From assembly GCF_014205175.1 (NCBI RefSeq), contig NZ_JACHNA010000001.1, positions 2,211,596 through 2,275,595 on the forward strand: a stretch of DNA of 64,000 nt, read 5' to 3'. The notes under the pieces are model-generated. The model worked only from the letters and a program-made list of their open reading frames with translations. It was not told the origin of the DNA and ran no database searches. Position numbers and translations under genes: made by a program. Of this stretch, positions 33,323-41,178 are shown in pieces; position 1 is the first letter of the stretch, and each line of letters opens with the position of its first letter. Source of the DNA: Micrococcus cohnii. GTDB taxonomy: Bacteria; Actinomycetota; Actinomycetes; Actinomycetales; Micrococcaceae.

Positions 33323-34144
33323 ATGGAATACGTGTTCCCCCTGCTCGCTGTCGTGCTGATCGGCGCCCTCGTCTGGGGTGTGACGCGATGGCTCGGGCGG
33401 TCGTCCGGGGCCGTGTCGGAACGTGGAGGGGCGGGGTCCGGCGTCGGCCCGGACCGCGCGCAGCAGGCCGCCGGTCTGCTCGACGAGGACGCGCATCGCA
33501 CCGTGTACGGCTTCATCGCGACCAACCGGACCGTGGACGCGGTCGCCGCGTACCGACGCCACACGGGCCGGTCCCTGACCGAGGCTGTCCTCGATGTGCA
33601 GTCTCTGGCCTCGCATCCCCAGGTCCACACGGTCTCAGCGCCGTGGCAGGACGATGCGGACGAGGCGTCTGCGCCGCAGCAGCGCGTGAGCGACGCTCAG
33701 TCCTCTGCCGGCGCCCGGCACGACGGTGTGCGGTCCGCGCCGGAGACGGGCACGACTGCGGCCGAGGAGCCGCAGACCGCGGTCGACGCCGACCGGGCTG
33801 AGGCCGAGGGGGAGGGCCGTCGTGAGAACGGCGCCGACGCGTCATCGGATGTGGGCGATGACGCCGGAGCCGCGGTGCTGCCCGATGAGCTGACCGTCCC
33901 GGCGGAGTGGACTGCGGCCGAACCGGTTGCGGCCGAACAGCACTTCCAGGTCGAGTTCATTCGGCCTGAGGGCAGCGTCCGCCTCTCGAGCGAGGATCTG
34001 TCCCCGTGGTTGCGTGATCAGCTGGCCGCGATGCTGCGTGACGGAGACCTGGAGTCGGCGGCCGTGCAGCTGTCATCGCACACCGAGCTGTCGGTGCCGG
34101 AGTCGTTCGAGCTGCTGCAGCGGCTCCGCGACGAACAGCGCTGA
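33323..34144 (+). CDS. Single-pass membrane protein with an L7/L12-like helical motif
   Basis: A 273-residue protein. Residues 1-22 form one transmembrane helix (YVFPLLAVVLIGALVWGV). Residues 62-97 (TNRTVDAVAAYRRHTGRSL then TEAVLDVQSLA) match the pattern of the ribosomal L7/L12 C-terminal domain helix pair (AIKxYRxxTGxxLxEA). About 110 disordered acidic residues follow. The C-terminal 50 residues (WLRDQLAAMLRDGDLESAAVQL and beyond) look like a second, more divergent helical repeat. Such a motif on a membrane anchor could bind partner proteins. Function is unknown. Confidence 0.72.
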   Translation: MEYVFPLLAVVLIGALVWGVTRWLGRSSGAVSERGGAGSGVGPDRAQQAAGLLDEDAHRTVYGFIATNRTVDAVAAYRRHTGRSLTEAVLDVQSLASHPQVHTVSAPWQDDADEASAPQQRVSDAQSSAGARHDGVRSAPETGTTAAEEPQTAVDADRAEAEGEGRRENGADASSDVGDDAGAAVLPDELTVPAEWTAAEPVAAEQHFQVEFIRPEGSVRLSSEDLSPWLRDQLAAMLRDGDLESAAVQLSSHTELSVPESFELLQRLRDEQR

Positions 34145-34243
34145 GCACCCACGGGCGCCTCGCCCCGCGAACGTGTCAGCGATCGGGGCGAACCGCCGCC
34201 GGCCCAGGTGCGGGCCGCGGAGACCGGTGCCGACGTGACAAAG

Positions 34244-34285
34244 CCGTGAGCCGGGCCATCGTGCGAACGATGACCCGGCTCACGG
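34244..34285. terminator. Long terminator hairpin between the membrane protein gene and tRNA-Ser(GCT)
   Basis: Outer stem CCGTGAGCCGGG / CCCGGCTCACGG is perfect, and an inner CATCGT/ACGATG stem with GCGA loop sits on top after one mismatch. It lies 100 nt after the membrane-protein stop and 7 nt after the tRNA 3' end, so it can serve both. Confidence 0.75.
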
Positions 34286-34292
34286 CGTCGGG

Positions 34293-34381
34293 CGGAGACG
34301 GGGGGATTTGAACCCCCGGTCCGGCTTTCGCCGGACCCTTCATTAGCAGTGAAGTCCATTCGGCCGCTCTGGCACGTCTCC
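34293..34381 (-). tRNA. tRNA-Ser (anticodon GCT)
   Basis: An 89-nt class II tRNA with acceptor GGAGACG/CGTCTCC, long variable arm (GTCCGGC/GCCGGAC) and T-arm GGGTTCAAATCCC. Anticodon loop CTGCTAA gives GCT, reading AGC/AGU. CCA is not encoded. Confidence 0.95.
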
Positions 34382-34493
34382 CCATCCGCGGTGAACGGAG
34401 CGAACCCCGTCTGCGGACTCCGACAGCTTAGCGCGTCCCGGACCGCGGGTTCAATGAGACGGTTCGGCCTCGAACAGCGACGTCAGCAACGCG

Positions 34494-34524
34494 AGGGCCC
34501 CGCACCGAGACGGTGCGGGGCCCT
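34494..34524 (-). terminator. Terminator of the DUF2382 stress-protein gene
   Basis: A perfect 14-bp stem AGGGCCCCGCACCG / CGGTGCGGGGCCCT with AGA loop, 55 nt beyond the gene's stop on the minus strand. Confidence 0.75.
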
Positions 34525-34578
34525 GCTGCGGCGACGTGGGCCTAGTCACCTGCGCGGTGACCGGCCGACGTCCGTGGG

Positions 34579-35556
34579 TCAGCGGCGGGTGCCGTCGATG
34601 TCGTCGCGGCGGGCGCCGTCGCGATCCATCTCGACGTCCTCGTGGCGGACCTCCTCGGACACACGCTCGGTGTCCTGGGTGGTGCGCTTGCCCAGCGAGA
34701 CCTTCTCGGCGTCGACGCTCTTGTCGGCGACGGCGACATCCTCGTGGAGGGTCACCGAGGCCTCATCGTCGCGGCCGTCGGCACGGGCCTCGGGCGAGTT
34801 CGGGTCGATGGACTCGCGCTCGACGACGAGCTCCTCACGCTCCACGGGGACCTCGACGGTCTCAGTGGTGGTGTAGGAGTGCTTGCGCAGACGAGCGCGG
34901 CCGGTGGCGCGGCGCTCGGTGCCGACGTTCAGCTTCTCGTCGCGGACGACGACCGAATCATCGTCGTCACGCAGTCCGTCGCGGTCGCCGTCACGCAGGC
35001 CGTCACGGTCGCCATCGCGCAGGCCGTCACGGTCACCGTCACGCAGGCCGTCGCGGTCCCCATCGCGGTCGCGCAGGCCGCCAGCGGCACCCGCCGCGCC
35101 CGCTGCAGCCCCGACACCGGCATCGTGGCGACGGTCGCCGTCACGCAGGCCGTCACGGTCACCATCGCGGAGGCCGTCACGGTCGCCGGCGTGGCCGTAG
35201 TCCATCGAGTAGTACTCGTAGATGCGCTGCTCCTCCTCCGGGGAGAGGTTGCCGTCGGCGTCGACGTTCGGCGCGTCCTTCACGAAGTTCTTGTCGAACG
35301 GCACGGTCACACCGTCGGCGGTGGTGCGCGCCTCGTTCAGCGGAACGAAGTTCTCCTTGGTGCCCAGCAGGCCGGTCTTCACGGTGACGAAGGTCGGCTG
35401 GTTGGTCTGGTCGTCGAGGTAGACCTGGCCGACGGAGCCGATCTTGTCGCCGTCGTTGGAGAACACCGTGGCGTTCTGCAGCTGGTCCAGCGAGTCACGG
35501 TCCAGGCCGCCGGTCTGGTTGGTACGGCCCTGGGTGTTGTCGATGTTGCGGTCCAT
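34579..35556 (-). CDS. PRC-barrel and DUF2382 domain protein (general-stress type)
   Basis: A 325-residue cytosolic protein. A PRC-barrel spans about residues 28-95 (NATVFSNDGDKIGSVGQVYL and VPFDKNFVKDAP). A low-complexity centre of DGDRDGLR octapeptides lies at residues 125-197, interrupted by an Ala/Gly run. The C-terminal DUF2382 domain starts VVVRDEKLNV and includes VEVPVEREELVVERE and EDVAVADKSV, with a very charged tail. DUF2382 proteins are associated with oxidative and osmotic stress in actinobacteria and Deinococcus. ATG 35556 has AAGGAG 8 nt upstream. Confidence 0.88.
   Translation of the reverse strand: MDRNIDNTQGRTNQTGGLDRDSLDQLQNATVFSNDGDKIGSVGQVYLDDQTNQPTFVTVKTGLLGTKENFVPLNEARTTADGVTVPFDKNFVKDAPNVDADGNLSPEEEQRIYEYYSMDYGHAGDRDGLRDGDRDGLRDGDRRHDAGVGAAAGAAGAAGGLRDRDGDRDGLRDGDRDGLRDGDRDGLRDGDRDGLRDDDDSVVVRDEKLNVGTERRATGRARLRKHSYTTTETVEVPVEREELVVERESIDPNSPEARADGRDDEASVTLHEDVAVADKSVDAEKVSLGKRTTQDTERVSEEVRHEDVEMDRDGARRDDIDGTRR
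34966..35184 (-). repeat. 24-nt coding repeats (DGDRDGLR octapeptide)
   Basis: Two blocks of in-frame 24-nt repeats, 34966-35073 (about four and a half units) and 35131-35184 (about two units), flank a sequence coding for an Ala/Gly run. Each unit encodes DGDRDGLR with mainly third-base changes. This is a coding tandem repeat that could vary in copy number. Confidence 0.85.
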
Positions 35557-35961
35557 CGCTGTCTCCTTCGTGTCGATCCGGGGCCCTCTGCCCCGGTGCG
35601 TGTTCCCGACGTTTCCTCAGCGCGGGCGGCGGGGTCAACCGCCGGTCTGCGCTGTCTGGAACGCCGTGTCCGTTGTGCAACGGTGCCCGGTGACCCGAGC
35701 GATGAAGCCGACGTTGTCGCAGGCGTCGTGGCGGCGTCAACGGCCGCTGACCGCTCCACCTCGATTGCCAGGAAGCGCCCAGGGAACACTGAGAGCCTGC
35801 AGGTGAGTAGGCTGGTGGGGCGTCTCGCGCGCGCGAACATACTGCAGCGTGGACGCGTCGAGACGGCTTCGACCAGACGCCCGACGGGTCAGCTCCGCGC
35901 CGTCCGAGGAGGCAGAGATCACGCCCGGGGGTGACCCCGCGACATCACCAGAGGGGACCGC
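35557..35961. other. 405-nt divergent spacer before the FAD-binding gene
   Basis: No gene is seen. TAGGCT at 35808-35813 resembles the -10 hexamers of this genome and could start a transcript with a leader of about 140 nt. No operator-like repeat stands out. Confidence 0.35.
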
Positions 35962-37956
35962 ATGAGCCACGAATCCAAGACCGTCCGACTCGTCGTCGTG
36001 GGCGCAGGCCCCCGTGCAGTCATGGTCCTGGAGCGGCTGCTGGCCCAGCTCGAGGCGGGGGAACCCACGGCACCCGGACGCCGTCTGGAGGTGCACGTGG
36101 TCGACCCCTACCCGGCCGGACCGGGGCGCGTGTGGCGGACCGACCAGTCCGAGTTGTACTTGATGAACACCCCCTCGTTCTTCCCGACCGCCTCGGCCGC
36201 GGACAACCCCGGGCTGCACCCGTCGACCGCGGCGCTGTCCTTCGACCAGTGGCGGCGCGTCAACCCTGAGCGCAGCCTCAAAGTCGGCCGGAATCAGTAC
36301 CCCTCCCGCATGGTCTACGGCCGGTATCTGACGGACCTGTTCGAGCAGGTGCGTCACGCGCTCGAGGCCCGCCCCGAAGTCGGCGCGGTCATGACGCACC
36401 GCGCCGAGGCCACGGCTCTCGAACCGCTGCCGGGCGGAGGCGTGCGGGTCCGGCTGCGGCCGGCAGACGGGCGGGAGGAGGCCGGGCGCACCGCCGTGTC
36501 GGTCCCCGACCTCCTCGAGGCCGACGCGGCGGTGCTCGCCCTCGGCCACCAGAAGGCCGCGCTCAGCAGCGCCCAGGGACGGTTCGCCTCCGCCGCGTCC
36601 GCCTCACCGGCGCTGCACTACCAGGGCCCGCAGATCCCCTCGGACGTCGACTGGCGCGTTGTGCCCGCCGGCGCCGAGGTGCTCGTGCGGGGCATGGGAT
36701 TGAACGCGTTCGATCTGATGGCCCAGCTGACCCAGGGCCGAGGCGGGGCGTTCCACCGGGTCGCGGGAGCCACGCCGGGGCGCGCCTTGCGCTATGAGCC
36801 CTCGGGCAGGGAACCGGTGCTGCATCTGATGTCCCGTCGCGGCGTGCCCTACCTGCCCAAGGCCGAGCTCATGTCGTTCGTGCCGCACGGAACGTCCCTG
36901 AGCTATCTGTCGGACCGGGCGGTGGACGGGCTGATCGCCGAGCACGGGCTGCTCGACTTCGACGCCCATCTGTGGCCCCTGCTGCACCGCGACGTGGTCC
37001 GCCACTACTACGCCACGATGGCCCGGACGCAGCCGGAGTTCCTCGGCGGACCCGTGCGGGCGCGGACCTTCCTCAGCGAGCTCGTCGGCCTGCTGGAGGA
37101 GGCCGGGCGCGGCGCCCCGGTCACCTCACGACACGCCGAGGAGCTGCTGCAGGAGTTCGCTCCGGGACGGCGGTTCCTCGACATCGTCGCCTACGCGGAC
37201 CCCTACCGCGACGACGTGTTCGACTCCGCCGAGCAGTACCACGAAACCGTGGCCACCCTGCTCGAACAGGCCTGCGCCGAGGCGGTGCTCGGCGAAGACT
37301 CACCGTTCATGATGGCCGTCGGCGCCCTGCACGCGGGGCGGCTGCTGGTGAAGCAGCTCGTGGCGCAGGGACACATCAGTCAGGCCTCGCGCCTCCGCGA
37401 CGTCCAGGGCTGGTTCGAGCCGCTCGTCGAAGGGCTCTCCTCAGGGCCGCCGCGCTGGCGGGTGGAGCAGATGCTGGCGCTGCATCGGGCCGGACTCGCC
37501 GACTGGGTGGGCCGTGCGCCGGCCGTGCAGGTTGTCGACGACCGCTTCGTGGCCGTCAGCCCGCAGGTCGCTGACGCTCACGGGCAGGACCCCGCAGCGG
37601 TGACGGGCACGTGGTTGGTCGAGGCGATGATGCCGCCCAACCGGGTCAATGCTGGCACGGCCCCCCTCATGCGTCAGCTGCTTGCCGACGGGGTGGCCGC
37701 GGTCGGCACCTGGGAAGACGAAGACGGTGAGCTGCGCCCGTCCTCGGGCTTCGACGTCACCCCGCGGCCGCACCGGCTGCGCGGTGCCGACGGTGCCGTC
37801 CGCGAGGACGTGTACGTGATCGGCCTGCAGCTCTCCGGCGTGCAGTGGGGCACAGCGATCGCCGCGGAAGCGGGCGAGTCCGCCTCGGGGCGGGCGGCGT
37901 CCCTCGGGGACGCTGACGCGATCGCGCGCGACGTGGTGGCGCGGCTGCGCGGCTGA
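35962..37956 (+). CDS. FAD/NAD(P)-binding protein (FAD_NAD_binding_9 type)
   Basis: A 664-residue protein of a large flavoprotein-like group of unknown reaction. The N-terminal dinucleotide fold is VRLVVVGAGPRAVMVLERLL, then VHVVDPYPAGPGRVWRTDQ, and later YLMNTPSFFPTA, all hallmarks of this family. DVDWRVVPAGAEVLVRGMGLNAFD gives the second Rossmann segment. It is soluble. ATG 35962 is preceded by GAGGGG. It stands alone on the plus strand, and a bidirectional hairpin follows. It could be an amine or peptide oxidoreductase, but the sequence does not tell. Confidence 0.83.
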   Translation: MSHESKTVRLVVVGAGPRAVMVLERLLAQLEAGEPTAPGRRLEVHVVDPYPAGPGRVWRTDQSELYLMNTPSFFPTASAADNPGLHPSTAALSFDQWRRVNPERSLKVGRNQYPSRMVYGRYLTDLFEQVRHALEARPEVGAVMTHRAEATALEPLPGGGVRVRLRPADGREEAGRTAVSVPDLLEADAAVLALGHQKAALSSAQGRFASAASASPALHYQGPQIPSDVDWRVVPAGAEVLVRGMGLNAFDLMAQLTQGRGGAFHRVAGATPGRALRYEPSGREPVLHLMSRRGVPYLPKAELMSFVPHGTSLSYLSDRAVDGLIAEHGLLDFDAHLWPLLHRDVVRHYYATMARTQPEFLGGPVRARTFLSELVGLLEEAGRGAPVTSRHAEELLQEFAPGRRFLDIVAYADPYRDDVFDSAEQYHETVATLLEQACAEAVLGEDSPFMMAVGALHAGRLLVKQLVAQGHISQASRLRDVQGWFEPLVEGLSSGPPRWRVEQMLALHRAGLADWVGRAPAVQVVDDRFVAVSPQVADAHGQDPAAVTGTWLVEAMMPPNRVNAGTAPLMRQLLADGVAAVGTWEDEDGELRPSSGFDVTPRPHRLRGADGAVREDVYVIGLQLSGVQWGTAIAAEAGESASGRAASLGDADAIARDVVARLRG

Positions 37957-37973
37957 CCTCGGCGCCCCGACTT

Positions 37974-38020
37974 CCGACGCCCCGGCCGGGACCCCACGGG
38001 GACCGCGACCGGGGCGTCGG
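37974..38020. terminator. Bidirectional hairpin between convergent genes
   Basis: Stem CCGACGCCCCGG / CCGGGGCGTCGG (12 bp) with a 23-nt loop that itself contains GGGACCCC/GGGGACC-like complementarity. It lies between the FAD-binding gene and the SLH nuclease gene. Confidence 0.65.
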
Positions 38021-38032
38021 CTCAGGAGCGGG

Positions 38033-41000
38033 TCAGGCCTGCTCGTCGAGCATCAGCTCGTAGCGGTGCAGCAGCACGGCGGTCACGCCGCGGCTGATCT
38101 GCTGCTCCGGCTTGAACGTGCCGTCGCGGTAACCGGTGCTCAGACCCTCGGCCGCGAGCCACGCGATCGCCTCGTAGTGCGGGTTCGACGCGGCCACGTC
38201 CGGGAAGTCCGGCGTGGTCGGCGCGGTGAACTCCGGGTCGACGGCGCGGTGCAGCATCGAGGCGAACTCGGCGCGGGTGATGTCCTGGCCCGGCTTGAAG
38301 GTGCCATCGGCGTAGCCGCGCGTGATCATCTCCTGCACGGCCCACTGCACGGACTCGAAGTGGGTGTGCGTGGCCGGGACGTCGGGGAAGCGTGCCTCGC
38401 CCGGGGCCACGTCCTCGTCCGTGAGGTAGCGGTACAGGAACGCGACGGACTCGGCGCGGGTCACGTCCTGGCCCTTGAGGAACGTGCCGTCGGCGTAGCC
38501 GGTGGTGATTCCGGCGCACTGCATCCAGCGCACCGCGGAGTAGTAGCGCGAGCCCACCGGGTTGTCCGCGAAGTCCGCGGTGTCCCGGCAGTCCTCCGGA
38601 GCGACGGGACCCTCGACCGGCTGGACGTCCATGCCCACGACGATCGGGTTGTGGTCGGAGGAGCGCCACTGGTCCGCGGCGTACAGGTCCTCCGCCGTGT
38701 AGTTGTGGCGGGAGTACTCGAACGCCACGGACTCGTTGGCGTTGATCATCCAGATGTCCTGGCCGGTGACGGTCGCGTCGGCGGCCGGGGAGGCGAACAC
38801 GCCGTCCAGGTCGCCGACGGCCCCGCCGAACACGTACGAGTACTCCTCGGACTTGGCGCCCTGCGAGACGTAGCCGGCCTGCTCGAGGACCGCGATCGGA
38901 TCCTCCTGCTCGTAGGAGTTGAAGTCGCCGAGCAGCAGGACACGCTCGGTGCCGAGCTCGGTCTTCAGCTCCTCGGCGAAGGTCACGAGGGCCTGCGCCT
39001 GGCGCACGCGGTCGCCGTTGTAGTTGCCCTGGCCGTCGCCCGAGTCCTTGTTGTCGCCGGTCGCTCCCGAGCCGCCCTTGGACTTGAAGTGGTTCGTGAT
39101 GGCCACGAACTCGGTGCCGGCCACGCCCTCGGCGGATCCGTCGGCCCGGCGGAATTGCTGTGCCAGCGGCTCGCGAGCGTTGTCGAAGTTCACCTGGTCG
39201 TCCAGGATCCGGGACTCGCCGACGGGGGTGACCTCCGCCGGCTGGTAGATGAACGCGTTGCGGATCACGTCCTCGGACTCGACAGCAGGGCGTTGCTCGG
39301 GCGAGGCCACGTACGCCCACTTCTGCTCACCGGCGGCAGCGTTGAGGCCGTCGACGAGGTTCTTGAGGGCCTCGTCGCGGTCCTTGCCGAACTTCGCCGA
39401 GTTCTCGACCTCCTCGAGCGCCACCACGGAGGTGTCCATGCCATTGATCGCCTCGACGATCTTCGTCTTCTGGCGCTTGAACGACTCCGGGGTGTAGGCG
39501 CCGCGCGGCTGGCAGTAGTTGGTCGTGATCGGCGTGCCCTCGCGGTCGGTGTATGCGTCACAGTCCGGGAACTGCTCGCCGAGCGTCGTGAAGTAGTTCA
39601 GGACGTTGAAGCTGCCGACCGTGACGTTGCCGCCCACGTCATCGCGGGAGGCCTCGGCCGGGCGCGTGTTCTCGATCGCGACCGGCTGCACCTCGGCGGC
39701 GTTCTCGTCAGTGAGGTGGCCCTGCGGCTGGAAACTCCAGGCACCGTAGCGGTAGTCCAGCACGACGCCCGAGGTGAACTCCACGCCCGAGCCGACGCGG
39801 GCCGGGGAGTCGGCGTCGACGTAGGGCAGACGGCCCTGATTGCCGGGGGAGCGCATGAAGTTGGTCGAGGCGCCGTCGTCCAGGACGATCTTCGCGGCCT
39901 CGTTCTGTGCCATCACGGCCTGGGCCTCGGCGCCGGGGGCGGCCACCGAGGTCGGGTTGTCCAGCGGGGCGGTGCCCGGGGCGATGCTCAGCGAGCCGTA
40001 CTGGTTCACCGAGTAGTTGTCCGTGACGGTCCACTCGCCCTGCGGAGCGAGCAGCATGCCTTCATGGGCCTCGCGGGCCGCCTCGTCCATCGGGAAGGCC
40101 ACCGGCGTCGGCTCGACGGTCGCGGTGCCGTCGGACTTCTCGAGGCCGCCGGCTGTGACGGAGACCTGGGTCATGCCGTAGTGCTCGCCGGCTTCGCCGG
40201 TCACGGTGACGTTGTCGCCCAGGGCGACGTCACCGGCCGTGTCCGGGGAGTACACGAACAGGCCGTCGGAGGCGCCGGCGGTCTTCTCGGCGCCCGGGGT
40301 CTGGATGTAGTAGCCGTTGTAGCCCCCGGTCGAGTAGACGCCCGTGACGACGCCACTGGTGGTCACCTGCCGGCCCGCGAACGGGGTCTCGGCGCCCTCG
40401 CCCTGGATCTCGGCGATGGTCTTCTGGCCCGCAGGCGGGGCCGGCTCGGGCTCCGGCGTCGGTTCCGGCGCGTCACCGGCGGAGTTGGTCGGGGTCACCT
40501 CGTCGCGCAGCGTGAAGTCCGCGGCGTTGCTGTCGGTGTCCGCTCCGCCGTGGCGGTGGAGCGACTTCGCATCGGAGTTGCTGCTGGGCGCGGTCGCCGC
40601 CCCGGCCTCGAACGTGTTCGAGGAGCCATAGCCGAGCAGGTCCACGACCGTGTCGTCCTCGGAGACGACCGAGCCGGTCGGCAGCTCGGCGAGCCGCTCC
40701 GCCTGGTTCGAGAGGACGATCGTGCCCTTCGTGCCGGAGAAGTTCAGCCCGCCGGCCTCGAGATCCGGGGCCGGCAGGGCGGCGCCGGTGTCGCCGTTGG
40801 AGCCGCCCCGGATCAAGAAATGACCCTTGGCGGGGACGGTGCCGTTCAGGGCGACGGAGGAGCTCGCGCCGCCGGTGCCGGTGGCCGAGCGGTATTGCAG
40901 GGACCAGCCGTCCAGGGAGATCGGCTTGTCGGTCGGGTTGTACAGCTCGACGAACTTGTGGGTGAACTTCGCGTTCGCGGAGCCGCCGTTCGTATACGCC

Positions 41001-41137
41001 TCGTTGATGACCAGACCGTCCCCGGCGGGGGCGGCGGTGGCCTGGACGGTGATGGCGGGGGCGAGCAAGCCCAGCGCGGCGAGCGTGCCGGCGGTGCGTG
41101 CGATGGTGCGCGAGCGGGTGGAGTGAGGGTGCGGCAT
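38033..41137 (-). CDS. Secreted ExeM/NucH-type nuclease with lamin-tail and SLH domains
   Basis: A 1034-residue surface enzyme. A signal peptide ends near ATAAPAG. A lamin-tail domain spans about residues 40-160 (VINEAYTNGGSANAKFTHKFVELYNPT), followed by an OB-fold region (EIQGEGAETPFAGRQVTTSG). The endonuclease/exonuclease/phosphatase domain spans about 500-860, with NVTVGSFNVLNYF, VALEEVENS, TNHFKSKG, LLLGDFNSYEQEDP and SSDHNPIV as its metal and catalytic motifs. Three SLH domains form the last 165 residues and bind secondary cell-wall polymers. It likely degrades extracellular DNA. The gene lies 41 nt after the SLH 5'-nucleotidase, so it is probably in one operon. Confidence 0.92.
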   Translation of the reverse strand: MPHPHSTRSRTIARTAGTLAALGLLAPAITVQATAAPAGDGLVINEAYTNGGSANAKFTHKFVELYNPTDKPISLDGWSLQYRSATGTGGASSSVALNGTVPAKGHFLIRGGSNGDTGAALPAPDLEAGGLNFSGTKGTIVLSNQAERLAELPTGSVVSEDDTVVDLLGYGSSNTFEAGAATAPSSNSDAKSLHRHGGADTDSNAADFTLRDEVTPTNSAGDAPEPTPEPEPAPPAGQKTIAEIQGEGAETPFAGRQVTTSGVVTGVYSTGGYNGYYIQTPGAEKTAGASDGLFVYSPDTAGDVALGDNVTVTGEAGEHYGMTQVSVTAGGLEKSDGTATVEPTPVAFPMDEAAREAHEGMLLAPQGEWTVTDNYSVNQYGSLSIAPGTAPLDNPTSVAAPGAEAQAVMAQNEAAKIVLDDGASTNFMRSPGNQGRLPYVDADSPARVGSGVEFTSGVVLDYRYGAWSFQPQGHLTDENAAEVQPVAIENTRPAEASRDDVGGNVTVGSFNVLNYFTTLGEQFPDCDAYTDREGTPITTNYCQPRGAYTPESFKRQKTKIVEAINGMDTSVVALEEVENSAKFGKDRDEALKNLVDGLNAAAGEQKWAYVASPEQRPAVESEDVIRNAFIYQPAEVTPVGESRILDDQVNFDNAREPLAQQFRRADGSAEGVAGTEFVAITNHFKSKGGSGATGDNKDSGDGQGNYNGDRVRQAQALVTFAEELKTELGTERVLLLGDFNSYEQEDPIAVLEQAGYVSQGAKSEEYSYVFGGAVGDLDGVFASPAADATVTGQDIWMINANESVAFEYSRHNYTAEDLYAADQWRSSDHNPIVVGMDVQPVEGPVAPEDCRDTADFADNPVGSRYYSAVRWMQCAGITTGYADGTFLKGQDVTRAESVAFLYRYLTDEDVAPGEARFPDVPATHTHFESVQWAVQEMITRGYADGTFKPGQDITRAEFASMLHRAVDPEFTAPTTPDFPDVAASNPHYEAIAWLAAEGLSTGYRDGTFKPEQQISRGVTAVLLHRYELMLDEQA

Positions 41138-41178
41138 GAGTCGGTCCTTCCCGGGGCGAATCGGTGGTGCGGTGCGGA

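Noticed and set aside
34966..35184. Possible CRISPR-like repeats
   Set aside because: The 24-nt units are contiguous without spacers and stay in frame, coding DGDRDGLR. No cas genes are present.
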